Of a DNA stretch of 64,000 nt, positions 38,738-48,937 are shown piece after piece. Every line of letters starts with the position of its first letter. The stretch's first letter is position 1. The translations under genes and the position numbers were made by a program. The notes under the pieces are model-generated. The model was not told the origin of the DNA and ran no database searches. It saw only the letters and a program-made list of their open reading frames with translations. This DNA is from Methylotenera sp. (GTDB taxonomy: Bacteria; Pseudomonadota; Gammaproteobacteria; Burkholderiales; Methylophilaceae), in the NCBI RefSeq assembly GCF_029946165.1, contig NZ_JAQSDZ010000016.1, positions 121,992 through 185,991 of the forward strand. Direction: 5' to 3'.

Positions 38738-41700
38738 CTATTGAACGGGCTTCTTCACTTTGAACCATATTGCATAAAGCGTTGGTAAGAATAATAAAGT
38801 AAGTACCGTGCCGACCGCAGTTCCGCCAATCAAGGTGTAAGCCATGGAGCCAAAAAACACGGAGGATGTTAGTGGGGTGAAGGCTAATACCGCCGCGAGT
38901 GCAGTCAGAATCACCGGTCTGGCCCGCTGCACTGTAGCTTCAATCACAGCTTCGTATGTGGGCAAGCCTTCTTTCTCGTTGGTGTTAATTTGACCAATCA
39001 AAATCAGCGTGTTTCGCATCAAAATCCCTGACAAACCAATTAATCCCAAAATGGCATTAAAGCCAAATGGCTGATGAAAGATGAGCAAGATAGGCACTGC
39101 TCCCACCAGACCAAGTGGCGCAGTTAAGAACACCATGAACATGCCTGAAAACGAGCGTACTTGAATCATAATCACCACCAATGTCAGGATGAGCATAATC
39201 GGGAAGATAGGCAGCAAGGCATCATTGGCTCGGGCGGCTTCCTCAATTGAACCATCCAACTCAATTCTATAGCCGGAAGGCAGTTTTTCAATAATTGGTG
39301 TCAAGGATTTCCAAATTTCCATAGACACTTGAGGCGGCTGTAAACTTTCATCAATATCGCCACGAACAGTAATTGTAGGTAATCGATCGCGTCTGATAAG
39401 TTTCGGTGATTCATTACGCACTTCAACTTCTCCCACTTGACTCAATGGTATTAGCTGACCCGAACGTGTCGTGAGGCTAAAGTCCTGAATTCGTGAAGGA
39501 TTGAAACGCTCACTGCCTGCGCTTCTGGCAACAATGTCCACCGTACGGATATTTTCACGCACTTGTGTGATGGGTACGCCCGTCAGTAAGAACTGTAATT
39601 GCTCGGCGGCTTCATTGGGCGATAAGCCAATGAGCTTTAAACGCTCCTGATCAAGTTTAAAATGCAATGTGGCTTGTAACGCACCCCAGTCTTGGTTCAC
39701 TTGGCGCATATTTTTATTTTCACGCACCACCGTACTTACTTGATTGGCTAAGGCTTTTACCTTGTCAACATCAGGCCCCATAATACGGAACGCCACTGGA
39801 AAAGGTGAATATGGTCCAAACACTAATTGAGAGGCACGAATTTTACCTTCTGGGGCTAGACCTTCGGACACCACTTTACGAAAGCGAAGTTTTAGTTCGT
39901 CGCGAGCGGCTTCGTTTTTCGTTAACACAATAATTTTAGCGAAGGATGGATCAGGCAGTTCTGGATTGTATGCCATGAAAAACCGCGGTGCCCCGCGGCC
40001 AATATACGTGGTCACTATTTCTGACTCTGGTTGTTGTTTTAACCAAGCTTCAACTTTAATCGCGGTTTTACTGGTCGCCTCAATGCTTGTGCCTTCAGGC
40101 ATTTGTACTTCTACCAATACCTCGGGACGGTCGGATTGAGGGAAAAATTGTTGTTTCAACGCCCCCACTCCAAGTCCAGAAAGCAGAAGTAAGCCAATCA
40201 CAATACTGGCTACAGTGAACTTATGATCTACTGCCCAAGTGATTAATTTACGTAGTTTTTTGTACCTTGGTGTTGAATAAATGGCTTCGTGCCCACCCTC
40301 CACTGGCTTGATATTTGGCAAGAGTTTGTAGCCAAGATACGGCGTAAAATAAACGGCTACAATCCAAGAAATAATCAAAGCAAAGCCTACAATCCAGAAG
40401 ATATTTCCTGCATATTCCCCTGCCGTGGATTTAGCGAAACCAACGGGCGTGAACCCGATAATCGTAATCAAGGTGCCAGATAACATAGGGGCTGCGGTAT
40501 GGCTCCAAGCATAGGCCGCGGCTTTAGAACGCTCATAACCTTCTTCCATTTTCACTACCATAATTTCAATGGCGATAATCGCATCATCCACCAACAGTCC
40601 GAGTGAAATTATTAATGCACCTAGTGTGATACGATCAAACACGCGGTCTGTCATCATCATAATAATGAATACACAAGCTAAGGTTAGTGGCACAGCGGCA
40701 GCAATCACCAATCCGCCACGCCATCCCATACTCACTAAACCCACAATCATCACCACAGCAAGTGCCACAAAGAATTTCAACATAAATTCATCAACAGATG
40801 CTTTGATATTGACAGCTTGATCGCTGACTTTAGTTAGTGATAGTCCCAAAGGAAGGCTCGCTGTAATTTTTTGGGATTCGCTCTCTAATGCTTTGCCGAG
40901 ATCAAGACCGTTCCAACCCTCCTTCATGATGACACCTAGCAACAGACTAGGCTCACCATTATGTCGAATCAAAAAGGTCGCAGGATCTTCATAGCCACGT
41001 TTAACTTCCGCAATGTCGGATAGTTTGATGCTTTTTGACCCAGAAGTAATAGGTGTATTTCTGATGATATCTAAATCGTCATAGCGACCTTCAAGACGCA
41101 CAAATACTTGCGGACCTTTCGTCTCAACAGAACCAGCGGGCGTGATTAAATTTTGGCGAATCAACGCATCAAAAACATCTCTGGCATTGATGCCCAAAGT
41201 AGCCAGTTTTTGATAGGAAAACTCAACAAATATGCGCTCTGGTCTTTCCCCAATTAAATCTATTTTCTTAACGCCATTCACACGTAAAAGCTGTTGTTTG
41301 ATGGCTTCCGCGTGTCGCGTAAGCATACGCGGTGCCATGCCATGCGCTTCAACGCCATAGATTGCAAACGTCACATCGGAATATTCATCATTAATAAATG
41401 GGCCGAATGCCCCGTTCGGCAGGTTTCGTGCCTCATCTCCCAGTTTCTTGCGTGCTTGATAAAACTGCTCGGGCACCACTGCTGGCGGCGCTGTATCTAG
41501 CAATTTTAAAGTTAATAAAGCGATACCAGGTCTCGTGATCGTTTCCACCCGGTCATACCAACGAAGCTCCTGCAGGCGCTTTTCAAGCGGCTCAGCTACA
41601 AGGTCTTGCATTTCCTGCGCGGTAGCCCCTGGCCAAACGGCAGAAATAGTCATCACTTTGACTGTAAAAGAAGGGTCTTCTGCCCGTCCTAATTTTAAAA

Positions 41701-41794
41701 ATGCATAAAAACCTGCGGCACTTAACGCGATGATGAGGAATAAGGTGATGGCGCGTTCGCGGACCGCCAATGCAGATAAATTGAAGTTGCTCAT
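38738..41794 (-). CDS. RND multidrug efflux permease (HAE1 type)
   Basis: A 1018-residue inner-membrane proton antiporter: TM1 near 15-35, two large periplasmic loops and twelve helices. The proton-relay aspartates are in TM4 (SLGLLVDDAIIAIE). It overlaps its adaptor gene by four bases (ATGA). Together with the adaptor and the lipoprotein channel at 43703-45154 it should form a tripartite pump. Substrates cannot be read from sequence; the absence of the DGAVV motif argues against a heavy-metal pump. Confidence 0.93.
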   Translation of the reverse strand: MSNFNLSALAVRERAITLFLIIALSAAGFYAFLKLGRAEDPSFTVKVMTISAVWPGATAQEMQDLVAEPLEKRLQELRWYDRVETITRPGIALLTLKLLDTAPPAVVPEQFYQARKKLGDEARNLPNGAFGPFINDEYSDVTFAIYGVEAHGMAPRMLTRHAEAIKQQLLRVNGVKKIDLIGERPERIFVEFSYQKLATLGINARDVFDALIRQNLITPAGSVETKGPQVFVRLEGRYDDLDIIRNTPITSGSKSIKLSDIAEVKRGYEDPATFLIRHNGEPSLLLGVIMKEGWNGLDLGKALESESQKITASLPLGLSLTKVSDQAVNIKASVDEFMLKFFVALAVVMIVGLVSMGWRGGLVIAAAVPLTLACVFIIMMMTDRVFDRITLGALIISLGLLVDDAIIAIEIMVVKMEEGYERSKAAAYAWSHTAAPMLSGTLITIIGFTPVGFAKSTAGEYAGNIFWIVGFALIISWIVAVYFTPYLGYKLLPNIKPVEGGHEAIYSTPRYKKLRKLITWAVDHKFTVASIVIGLLLLSGLGVGALKQQFFPQSDRPEVLVEVQMPEGTSIEATSKTAIKVEAWLKQQPESEIVTTYIGRGAPRFFMAYNPELPDPSFAKIIVLTKNEAARDELKLRFRKVVSEGLAPEGKIRASQLVFGPYSPFPVAFRIMGPDVDKVKALANQVSTVVRENKNMRQVNQDWGALQATLHFKLDQERLKLIGLSPNEAAEQLQFLLTGVPITQVRENIRTVDIVARSAGSERFNPSRIQDFSLTTRSGQLIPLSQVGEVEVRNESPKLIRRDRLPTITVRGDIDESLQPPQVSMEIWKSLTPIIEKLPSGYRIELDGSIEEAARANDALLPIFPIMLILTLVVIMIQVRSFSGMFMVFLTAPLGLVGAVPILLIFHQPFGFNAILGLIGLSGILMRNTLILIGQINTNEKEGLPTYEAVIEATVQRARPVILTALAAVLAFTPLTSSVFFGSMAYTLIGGTAVGTVLTLLFLPTLYAIWFKVKKPVQ

Positions 41795-42876
41795 AGTGCA
41801 CCCAAAGTATCTTCAAGGACACGTACCACTTCATTCTCATGTAACAGATGTGCACCTAAGGCAATAACTTCATCACCGGGATGTACACCATTCGTAATGA
41901 TTGCCTGATCATCTGTGAGGCTCGCCACCTTTACTTTATTGAAGTGCACATTAGAGGTTGGACGATTGAACACCCAAACGCCTGGGCCTTGTCCTTGGCC
42001 AGGGTCATATAATGCGCCAAGAGGTACTACAACTGAGGTGTTAGCTTTATGCGAAAAACTAATGCTAATGGTGGATCCTAAAGGCGCGTCCGCTGCAGAG
42101 CCTTGTAAGATATATTTAGCCGAAAATGTTCTTGTGGCTGGGTCTGCAGAGTCTGAAAGTTCACGCAGCTTTGCTGGGCTTGATTTGCCATTATCACCGT
42201 ACAAAATGGCTTGCCCTATTGAACCAATAGAGGGACGTATGGTTTCAGGTAAGTTAATGGCAGCTTCTCTTGGCCCGTTTTTAGCCAGCTTTATAACCAC
42301 TTGGCCTGCTTGCACCACTTGTCCCGGTTCTGCCATTGTTGTCACCACAACACCATCGGTATCTGCAATAAGTAATGCATATCGCTCAGCATTTGATGTC
42401 ATGCTCTCAGCGGCTTCTGCTTCAGTTAACTTAGCTCTTGCAGTGGCCGCTGCCGCTTTGGCTAAATCATACCTCTGCGCTGATATTGCACCTTGTTCGA
42501 CCAAACCTTCTAGTCTTGATAAATCAGCGTCCGCTTGCACTTGAATGGCCTTGGCCGCGGCGACAGAGGCCTTTAGACCAGTAGTAGATAAATTAAGATC
42601 GGTCGGATCCAATTTCAGTAGTGGCTGACCTTTTTTTACGGCTTGCCCAATATCCACAAAGCGCTCAGTTACTTTTCCGCCTATACGAAAACCTAAATCG
42701 CTTTGCACTCTAGCGGTCACAATACCCGTAAACACATTTTTGCCTGCATCCCCAGCCATTACTTTTGCGATTATGACAGGCTGAGGATCTGTACGAACAT
42801 CATGCGCGGGTGATTTTGAACATGCTGCAACAGCTAATAGCAGGGTAAAACTAGCGCCTTTTAATAAACTACTCAT
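41791..42876 (-). CDS. RND efflux periplasmic adaptor, lipoprotein
   Basis: 361 residues: a lipoprotein signal ending AVAAC (C19), beta-barrel and lipoyl halves (DLGFRIGGKVTERFVDIGQAVKKGQPLLKLD), a coiled-coil hairpin from about 85-150, and membrane-proximal domain. The lipid anchor holds it in the inner membrane. Expression probably starts from the promoter at 42903-42931 under a TetR-type operator. Confidence 0.93.
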   Translation of the reverse strand: MSSLLKGASFTLLLAVAACSKSPAHDVRTDPQPVIIAKVMAGDAGKNVFTGIVTARVQSDLGFRIGGKVTERFVDIGQAVKKGQPLLKLDPTDLNLSTTGLKASVAAAKAIQVQADADLSRLEGLVEQGAISAQRYDLAKAAAATARAKLTEAEAAESMTSNAERYALLIADTDGVVVTTMAEPGQVVQAGQVVIKLAKNGPREAAINLPETIRPSIGSIGQAILYGDNGKSSPAKLRELSDSADPATRTFSAKYILQGSAADAPLGSTISISFSHKANTSVVVPLGALYDPGQGQGPGVWVFNRPTSNVHFNKVKVASLTDDQAIITNGVHPGDEVIALGAHLLHENEVVRVLEDTLGAL

Positions 42877-42902
42877 GATAGCTCCTTAGATAATTTAGAG
42901 TA

Positions 42903-42939
42903 ATCATAGTTACAAGTTACAGTTATGTCAACTTGTAAC
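42903..42939 (-). promoter_or_regulatory. Promoter and TetR-type operator for the RND pump
   Basis: On the minus strand TTGACA (42926-42931) and TATGAT (42903-42908) are 17 bases apart. An inverted repeat GTTACAAGTT/AACTTGTAAC (42909-42918 and 42930-42939) overlaps both, so the bound repressor would block RNA polymerase. The GTTAC/GTAAC half-sites recur at 43622-43674. Confidence 0.75.
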
Positions 42940-42955
42940 CTAAAATATTTTAAAT

Positions 42956-43588
42956 TTATGGCGCAAGACTTCTCAGCACTAAGTTTGAAACAGCAACAGC
43001 CCGTATTTTTAAAATTTCCGGCTCATTTTGTTGCAATAAAATAGGGTGTGCAAATGGCTGTAGTGTTTCCAAAATAGCCACGCATACTTCATCGATAGGC
43101 GTTTTTCGTTCAAACTCGCCCATGTCTCTTCCATCAGCAATAATTTTATGGATGACATCGAGTTTTGCTTGCTTGTAGTCTCGGACTGTACTCCAACCTT
43201 CCTCGACAGCACATATCGCTATATCATGCAGCTTCTTTTCATTAAAGAAAAGATTAAGCCCTTGTTCTACTATCACTTTATATAGATTTCTAATGCGATT
43301 TGTAGCACTTGTTTTATCGTTCGAAACTTGCTGAATAGCATCTACAATCCGACCTAGCGTCATTGCGCAGATAGCCTCACCTATTGCCTGTTTTGATTCA
43401 AAAAAACGATAAATATAAGCATTAGAAACCCCAATTGCCTTACCTAAATCGGATACGCTAGTTTTCCTATAGCCATATATACGAAAATGCTCGTCAGCTG
43501 ATTGAATGATTTGATCTCTGCGCTCATGTTCTGCGGGTCCACGCTGTCCTGCAGTAGTCGCCTGATCAGTATTTTTACTTTTACGCAT
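42956..43588 (-). CDS. TetR/AcrR family regulator of the RND pump
   Basis: 210 residues with an N-terminal helix-turn-helix (RRDQIIQSADEHFRIYGYRKTSVSDLGKAIGVSNAYIYRFFESKQAIG, the TetR pattern) and a variable ligand-binding C-terminal domain. It lies between the pump and the outer-membrane gene, and the GTTAC-type repeats on both sides imply that it represses both and itself. Confidence 0.9.
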   Translation of the reverse strand: MRKSKNTDQATTAGQRGPAEHERRDQIIQSADEHFRIYGYRKTSVSDLGKAIGVSNAYIYRFFESKQAIGEAICAMTLGRIVDAIQQVSNDKTSATNRIRNLYKVIVEQGLNLFFNEKKLHDIAICAVEEGWSTVRDYKQAKLDVIHKIIADGRDMGEFERKTPIDEVCVAILETLQPFAHPILLQQNEPEILKIRAVAVSNLVLRSLAP

Positions 43589-43621
43589 TTCTACTCCTTC
43601 ACTTTAAGCTTTAAATTCTTG

Positions 43622-43674
43622 GTTACAATATATTAAAAGTGTTGACATATAGTAACAGTTTAATATAATTGTAA
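43622..43674 (+). promoter_or_regulatory. Divergent control region of tetR and the outer-membrane factor
   Basis: TTGACA (43642-43647), 16 bases and TATAAT (43664-43669) form a near-consensus promoter for the channel gene. GTTAC at 43622-43626 and GTAAC at 43671-43675 plus an internal AGTAAC flank it, matching the operator at 42909-42939. Confidence 0.7.
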
Positions 43675-43702
43675 CTCATTTTACTCATATATGAGATACC
43701 TC

Positions 43703-45154
43703 ATGTCTTTAAAAGTCAATATTATTAACGTTGGTACCTTAGCAGCGTTAACCCTGCTTAACGGTTGCATGATAGGTCCGAATTATCAAAAGCCAGATAT
43801 GCTATTACCTTCAACGTTTCACAATGCTGTTGAAGTTCAGCATCGCCTAGCGTCTGAAAAGTCAGATTTATCTACTTGGTGGATGAGCTTCAATGACCCC
43901 CTTTTGAATCGTTATATTGAAACAGCTTTAACGAACAATCTTGATTTAGAGCAAGCTACAGCAAGAGTAAGCCAAGTAAGAGCAGAGGTACAAGGTGCTA
44001 AAGCGGCGCTTTTACCATCAGGGCAATTAAATGGCCAAGCAACATCAAATCGCCAATCATTAGAAGATCCACTAGGTAGATTATTAAATGCCACACCTAA
44101 TTATGATCGCAATGGTGAGTTATATGACATCAATGCCTCTGCAAGCTGGGATTTGGACATCTTTGGCGGTTTGCGCAAAAATCAGGAATCAGCAAAGGCT
44201 GAATACGCAGCTGCTGATGCTTATAAATCTGCAGTGCAATTAGCTATAGCTGCTGAAACTGCAGATACTTATGTACTGATCAGGACATTTCAAACTCGTA
44301 TTACATTAACCAAAAAAAGAATTGAAACCCAACAAAAACTCGTTAACTTGGTGAAACTACAATTTTCGAGAGGTCTTATTCCGGAACTACAATTAAACCA
44401 AGCGCAAGGTGCATTATTTGAGATATCCGCGGCTATACCTGTTTTAGAAAATGGGCTCGAAGTATCTATGAATGCTTTAGATATTCTACTCGCGTCTCCA
44501 CCAGGCACACACTCAGCAGAACTAAGCCAAGAAATAGCAATCCCTAATGCGCCAGCCATAACCTCAGCTGATGGTCCCGCAGAACTTTTGAGAAGGCGTC
44601 CAGACATTATTGTTGCTGAAAATAAATTGATAGCTGCCAATGCAAGAATTGGTGTGGAAATGGCGGAGTATTATCCAAAATTTTCCCTATTTGGTCTTAT
44701 TGGCACGTCTACAACTCAATCAAGCAATATTTTTAGTAATGCGGCCGAACGAGCCATGGGAGTCATTGGTTTGCGTTGGCGACTATTTGATTTTGGCAGA
44801 GTTGATGCCGCCGTTGCTGCTGCTAAAGGGAGAAATAACGAAGCGATTGCTAGTTACCGTCTATCAGTGTTAAGGGCAACAGCAGATGTGGAAAATGCGT
44901 TTTCAACTCTGGTTAAACGCGAGGCACAAGAGACGAATTTAGCGCAAGGCGAAGCTGCCTATGAAAAAGCAAGAGGCTCCGCATTTACAGCATACAAGAA
45001 TGGTGCTTTAAGTCTTATCGAAGTATTAGATGCAGATGAACGCCTTTTACGTACGCAAGACGCAAGAGTTCAAGCTAAGTCAGACGCAACAAGAGCGGCT
45101 ATTTCATCATTTAAGGCACTGGGTGGCGGCTGGAGCGCCGACAAATCAAGTTAA
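43703..45154 (+). CDS. Outer-membrane efflux lipoprotein (OprM/NodT family)
   Basis: About 483 residues. The signal ends in LLNGC, giving a lipidated cysteine, followed by MIGPNYQKP, the classic start of NodT-family channels. Two repeated OEP domains with helical hairpins (LEQATARVSQVRAEVQGAKAALLPS; then the second half after residue 270). The open frame extends to an ATG at 43691, but 43703 (MSLKVN) gives a better signal peptide. It completes the tripartite pump transcribed oppositely. Confidence 0.92.
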   Translation: MSLKVNIINVGTLAALTLLNGCMIGPNYQKPDMLLPSTFHNAVEVQHRLASEKSDLSTWWMSFNDPLLNRYIETALTNNLDLEQATARVSQVRAEVQGAKAALLPSGQLNGQATSNRQSLEDPLGRLLNATPNYDRNGELYDINASASWDLDIFGGLRKNQESAKAEYAAADAYKSAVQLAIAAETADTYVLIRTFQTRITLTKKRIETQQKLVNLVKLQFSRGLIPELQLNQAQGALFEISAAIPVLENGLEVSMNALDILLASPPGTHSAELSQEIAIPNAPAITSADGPAELLRRRPDIIVAENKLIAANARIGVEMAEYYPKFSLFGLIGTSTTQSSNIFSNAAERAMGVIGLRWRLFDFGRVDAAVAAAKGRNNEAIASYRLSVLRATADVENAFSTLVKREAQETNLAQGEAAYEKARGSAFTAYKNGALSLIEVLDADERLLRTQDARVQAKSDATRAAISSFKALGGGWSADKSS

Positions 45155-45194
45155 AAGTAAGGATTATTAGCAAACTATAATGGAGATAAAAGAT

Positions 45195-45578
45195 ATGAAG
45201 TTTACTTTTAAAAATGTTGCGACTATCAATGCACTATTACTATTTTCGTTAGCGGTTATTTGGATGTTCGCTCCCAATATATTTCTATCAATGTGGGGCA
45301 TTGATTATACATATGATCTGGGTTTGCTTAGTAGACGTGGCGCTGCAGCCTATGCTGGGGTAAGTGCTATGCTTTTCTTTGCAAGAAGTGCGCAACCCTC
45401 GCCTATTCGGTCAGCTTTAGTTACAGGATTTATCGTCACATGTTTTATTCTATCAATACTAGGCATAATCGAGTTTGCAACAGGTCATGCTCGCGCTGAA
45501 ATATTGATATCAGTGTTTATTGAAATTGCAATTGGAATGTCACTTTGGTTTGCTAATAAACATAAGACAGCGGGTTAA
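45195..45578 (+). CDS. Small membrane protein of unknown function
   Basis: About 127 residues with four hydrophobic segments (near 10-30, 45-65, 75-95 and 105-122 counted from the start), and a short conserved-looking loop LLSRRGAAAYAGVSAM. The start at 45195 is favoured by GGAG 9-10 bases upstream; the frame opens at 45180. It follows the efflux lipoprotein gene in the same direction and may share its transcript. No family recognised with confidence. Confidence 0.65.
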   Translation: MKFTFKNVATINALLLFSLAVIWMFAPNIFLSMWGIDYTYDLGLLSRRGAAAYAGVSAMLFFARSAQPSPIRSALVTGFIVTCFILSILGIIEFATGHARAEILISVFIEIAIGMSLWFANKHKTAG

Positions 45579-45626
45579 TACGCTTGAAGTATCTGTATTG
45601 ATACGAAGCTTTTATAAAAAACTAAA

Positions 45627-45659
45627 TGGGGTGTTGCTAATTTTAGCCCCAATTTTTTT
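45627..45659. terminator. Intrinsic terminator between convergent genes
   Basis: TGGGG/CCCCA outer stem with an inner GCTAA/TTAGC stem and an asymmetric bulge, followed by seven T residues on the plus strand, after the small membrane protein gene. Confidence 0.7.
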
Positions 45660-46044
45660 AAGCAATAAAAAGATAACCTGCTAGTAGCAAGCCCACTATT
45701 GCAATCGAAAAGCTCAATAATGAAGCCAACCAATGAATTGCTAATTTGGGTACATCTTCAGGTGGAACCGTTTTAACATAAAGATGATGGTTTAATTGCG
45801 CTCCTACTGAAATGATAACTCCAATCATTACCAACGAAATGCCAAAGATATCTGCAAGACCATTACTCGGGTGCAATGTGTTGTTAGTTTGATTTGATAA
45901 TGACAATATCGATAAAAATAAGCCAAATTTAGCTACAACAAACCCAAGCGCCATGATTGCCATACTCGACCTTAGCCACGCTAATAAAGTACGTTCTGCA
46001 GCAAAAAAGACTCTTGGTCAGAAGCAATTTTTATCCTTAATCAT
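45658..46044 (-). pseudogene. DUF202 (YidH-like) membrane protein interrupted by TGA
   Basis: The longest ATG-started frame (45658-45963, 101 residues) begins inside the domain. Read upstream in frame, the DNA encodes PRVFFAAERTLLAWLRSS joining directly to MAIMALGFVVAKFG, exactly the DUF202 N-terminal signature. That segment has no ATG, GTG or TTG; an in-frame TGA (46018-46020) lies just before it, and beyond the TGA an in-frame ATG (46042-46044) has AAGG nearby. One TGA thus separates start and domain. Options: recent nonsense change, sequencing error, or internal initiation at 45963 giving a truncated protein. The other two helices are intact. Confidence 0.6.
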
Positions 46045-46070
46045 TAATGTGCAAATAAATCTTATTAAAA

Positions 46071-46172
46071 CTATTGACCATCGTCAGGTTGCTCCGCTTC
46101 TAACCACATGACGTTAATAATGCCAAAGGCTAGTGCTAGTCCAACGCCTAAAATCCAAGTGAAATACCACAT
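46071..46172 (-). CDS. cydX: Cytochrome bd oxidase small subunit CydX
   Basis: A 33-residue single-helix protein, MWYFTWILG at the N terminus and a MWLEAE segment after the helix, the pattern of CydX (MWYFAWILG in E. coli). GGAG lies 7 bases before the ATG, and the gene lies 23 bases after cydB on the same strand. CydX stabilises the haem pair of the CydAB complex. Confidence 0.9.
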   Translation of the reverse strand: MWYFTWILGVGLALAFGIINVMWLEAEQPDDGQ

Positions 46173-46195
46173 TTTAATCTCCTAAATTGTAAAGT

Positions 46196-47341
46196 TTAAT
46201 ACGCTGTATGCGTATTGTCTTTAATCGATTGAATAGTCACCTTGCCTCTCAGAACGCGGAATACCCAAGCGGTGTAAATTAAAATCAGTGGCAAGAAAAT
46301 AATCGTCACTACAAACATAATACCTAACGTTTTTTTACTTGAAACGGCATCCCAAATTGTCAAACTGCTGGTGGGGTCTGTGCTGGAAGGCATGATAAAA
46401 GGAAACATGGAGAACCCTGCTGTTAGAATAATTCCCGCTATGGTAATGCTGCTAAAGAAAAATGCAGTTCGCTCATTTTTAAATCTTGCATTTATTAGAG
46501 CTAATGCAATACCTATAAAGCCTGCAACAGGTGCCAAAATCATCCATGGGTATGTGTGATAATTAGTCAGCCAGCCACCAGCAGATATTTCTACGGACTT
46601 GGTTAATGGATTAAGTGCAATATTTACATCTTGCAAAGATGTAATGGCGTAGCCATCTAGCCCGTAGGCAACCCAAACACCCGCAAGTGCAAATGTAATC
46701 GCACAAACAATGCCAGAGAAAAGTGCGGCTTGTTGTGCGCGCTTTTGCACAATGCCATCGCTACGTAATTGTAAGTAAACAGCTCCATGCATCATGAGCA
46801 TGGATAGGCTTACTACCCCACATAAAAGTGCAAACGGATTAAGTAGTTGCCAAAAGCTACCTGTGTAGAATGAACGTAAAGTATTGTCATAATGAAATGG
46901 CAAGCCTAGTAATAAGTTGCCAAAGGCAACGCCAAAAACTAAGGCTGGAATTGCGCCGCCTGCAAATAGCGCCCAGTCCCAGCCGTTACGCCAATTCTGA
47001 TTGGCTAGTTTGCTGCGATAATCAAAACCTACAGGTCTAAAAAATAATGCGAACAGAACTAGCAGCAATGCTACATAAAGCCCTGAAAATGCCGCCGCAT
47101 ATACCAGAGGCCATGCCGCAAAGACTGCCCCGCCAGCAGTAATTAGCCAAGTTTGATTGCCTTCCCAAACGGGGCCAATCGTATTAATAATGACCCTACG
47201 CTCATCATCTGTCTTACCTAAAAATGGTAGCCAAGCCGCAACCCCCATATCGAAACCATCCATTACTGCAAAACCAATCAGCAAAACTCCAATAAATAGC
47301 CACCAGATGAGTTTTAGAGTTTCATAATCAAAAAATGTCAT
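46196..47341 (-). CDS. cydB: Cytochrome bd ubiquinol oxidase subunit II
   Basis: 381 residues with eight to nine membrane helices: the N terminus DYETLKLIWWLFIGVLLIGFAVMDGFDMG and WEGNQTWLITAGGAVFAAWP are strongly conserved in CydB. It lies 9 bases after cydA. Together with CydA it reduces oxygen with quinol at the cytoplasmic membrane, without proton pumping. Confidence 0.96.
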   Translation of the reverse strand: MTFFDYETLKLIWWLFIGVLLIGFAVMDGFDMGVAAWLPFLGKTDDERRVIINTIGPVWEGNQTWLITAGGAVFAAWPLVYAAAFSGLYVALLLVLFALFFRPVGFDYRSKLANQNWRNGWDWALFAGGAIPALVFGVAFGNLLLGLPFHYDNTLRSFYTGSFWQLLNPFALLCGVVSLSMLMMHGAVYLQLRSDGIVQKRAQQAALFSGIVCAITFALAGVWVAYGLDGYAITSLQDVNIALNPLTKSVEISAGGWLTNYHTYPWMILAPVAGFIGIALALINARFKNERTAFFFSSITIAGIILTAGFSMFPFIMPSSTDPTSSLTIWDAVSSKKTLGIMFVVTIIFLPLILIYTAWVFRVLRGKVTIQSIKDNTHTAY

Positions 47342-47350
47342 GATATTTCC

Positions 47351-48931
47351 TTAGGCTTGAGTAATGATTGGCTGACTTTTTTCGAAAAAGTAACGTCCTG
47401 TATGCAAGCTTGATGGCCCCAGCCTTGCATATTTAAACATCAGAAACATCTCAACTATCAACAGTAGCGTATAGAAGCCAATAAACCCAGCTAAGCTAAA
47501 ATATAAATTACCAACCGTTAATGATGACGTGGAGAGATGCGTTGGCAATATGCCAGAAATCGTCCATGGCTGACGTCCCATCTCTGCGACTACCCAACCC
47601 ATTTCAGCAGCAATCCATGGCGCTGGAATTGCATACAGTGCTAATCGCAATAACCAAGTTTGCTTTTCCATGCTACGTTTGATGGTGAAATAAAATGACG
47701 CTGCGAATATAAAGAACATCAGGAAAGCCATGGCCACCATCACGCGAAAAGACCAGAATAAGGCGAACACATTGGGAATGGTGTCTGAAGCAGCTAGTTT
47801 TATTTGCGCCTCTGTTGCGTCTGTAACATTAGGTGTATATTTTTTGAGCAGTAGACCAAAGCCTAAGTCCTGCTTAGTTTTATCAAATGCAGCCATTGAA
47901 GATTCGGACTTATCACCCTCTTTTAAGCGTTGTAAATCTGCATAAGACTGCATGCCATTGCGAATACGTATTTCATTTTGGTTTTTAATATCAACTAAGC
48001 CAGTTACCTCTTCATCAAGTGAGCGAGTGGCGATTAATCCTAATAAATACGGGACTTTAATCGCGTAATCAGTACGCTCCTCTGCTTGATTAGGAATCCC
48101 AAAGACTGTAAATGCGGCTGGCGCTGGTTCGGTATGCCACTCGGATTCAATGGCAGCCAGTTTCACTTTTTGCACCTCTCCCGTGGCATAGCCTGACTCA
48201 TCACCCAAGATAATCACAGACAGGATGGACGCCAAACCAAAACCAGATGCAACAGCTATAGAGCGAAGCGCAAAGCCAGTGTCGCGCTTTTTAAGTAGGT
48301 ACCATGAAGAAATGCCTAACACGAACATGGAAGCAGTTGTATAGCCTGCCGCAACGGTATGAACAAACTTTACCTGGGCCACTGGATTGAAAATGAGTGC
48401 GGAAAAGCTAGTCATTTCCATTCGCATTGTTTCAAAATTGAATTCAGCGCCCACAGGATTTTGCATCCAGCCATTTGCGATTAATATCCATAATGCTGAT
48501 AAGTTGGAACCTAACGCAACTAGAAAAGTAACCATCAAATGTTTTTCTTTTGATAATTTATCCCAGCCGAAAAAGAATAAGCCAACAAAAGTTGACTCTA
48601 AAAAGAACGCCATGAGCCCTTCAATGGCAAGTGGTGCGCCAAATATATCGCCTACGTAATGTGAGTAATAAGCCCAGTTGGTTCCAAATTGAAACTCCAT
48701 GGTGATGCCTGTGGTGACCCCCATGGCAAAGTTAATGCCGAATAACTTTCCCCAAAACTTGGTCATGTCTTTATAGACTTGCTTGCCAGTCATCACGTAT
48801 ACGGATTCCATGATGACCAAAATCCATGATAATCCTAGCGTAAGTGGTACGAACAAAAAGTGGTACAACGCTGTAGCACCAAATTGTAAGCGGGAGAGAT
48901 CAACAACTTCGGCGGAGGGTAGCATTGGCAA
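47351..48931 (-). CDS. cydA: Cytochrome bd ubiquinol oxidase subunit I
   Basis: 526 residues, carrying haems b558, b595 and d. The N terminus [21 protein letters not shown] includes the haem ligand histidine; [13 protein letters not shown] is conserved near 440. The Q-loop between helices 6 and 7 is of the long form (about residues 250-380), as in E. coli bd-I. The operon order is cydP-cydA-cydB-cydX. Confidence 0.97.
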   Translation of the reverse strand: MPMLPSAEVVDLSRLQFGATALYHFLFVPLTLGLSWILVIMESVYVMTGKQVYKDMTKFWGKLFGINFAMGVTTGITMEFQFGTNWAYYSHYVGDIFGAPLAIEGLMAFFLESTFVGLFFFGWDKLSKEKHLMVTFLVALGSNLSALWILIANGWMQNPVGAEFNFETMRMEMTSFSALIFNPVAQVKFVHTVAAGYTTASMFVLGISSWYLLKKRDTGFALRSIAVASGFGLASILSVIILGDESGYATGEVQKVKLAAIESEWHTEPAPAAFTVFGIPNQAEERTDYAIKVPYLLGLIATRSLDEEVTGLVDIKNQNEIRIRNGMQSYADLQRLKEGDKSESSMAAFDKTKQDLGFGLLLKKYTPNVTDATEAQIKLAASDTIPNVFALFWSFRVMVAMAFLMFFIFAASFYFTIKRSMEKQTWLLRLALYAIPAPWIAAEMGWVVAEMGRQPWTISGILPTHLSTSSLTVGNLYFSLAGFIGFYTLLLIVEMFLMFKYARLGPSSLHTGRYFFEKSQPIITQA

Positions 48932-48937
48932 ACCTAA

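Noticed and set aside
38738..41794. RND pump as a heavy-metal (CzcA-type) exporter
   Set aside because: The TM4 motif is VDDAIIAIE, typical of multidrug pumps, and lacks the DGAVV motif of metal pumps.
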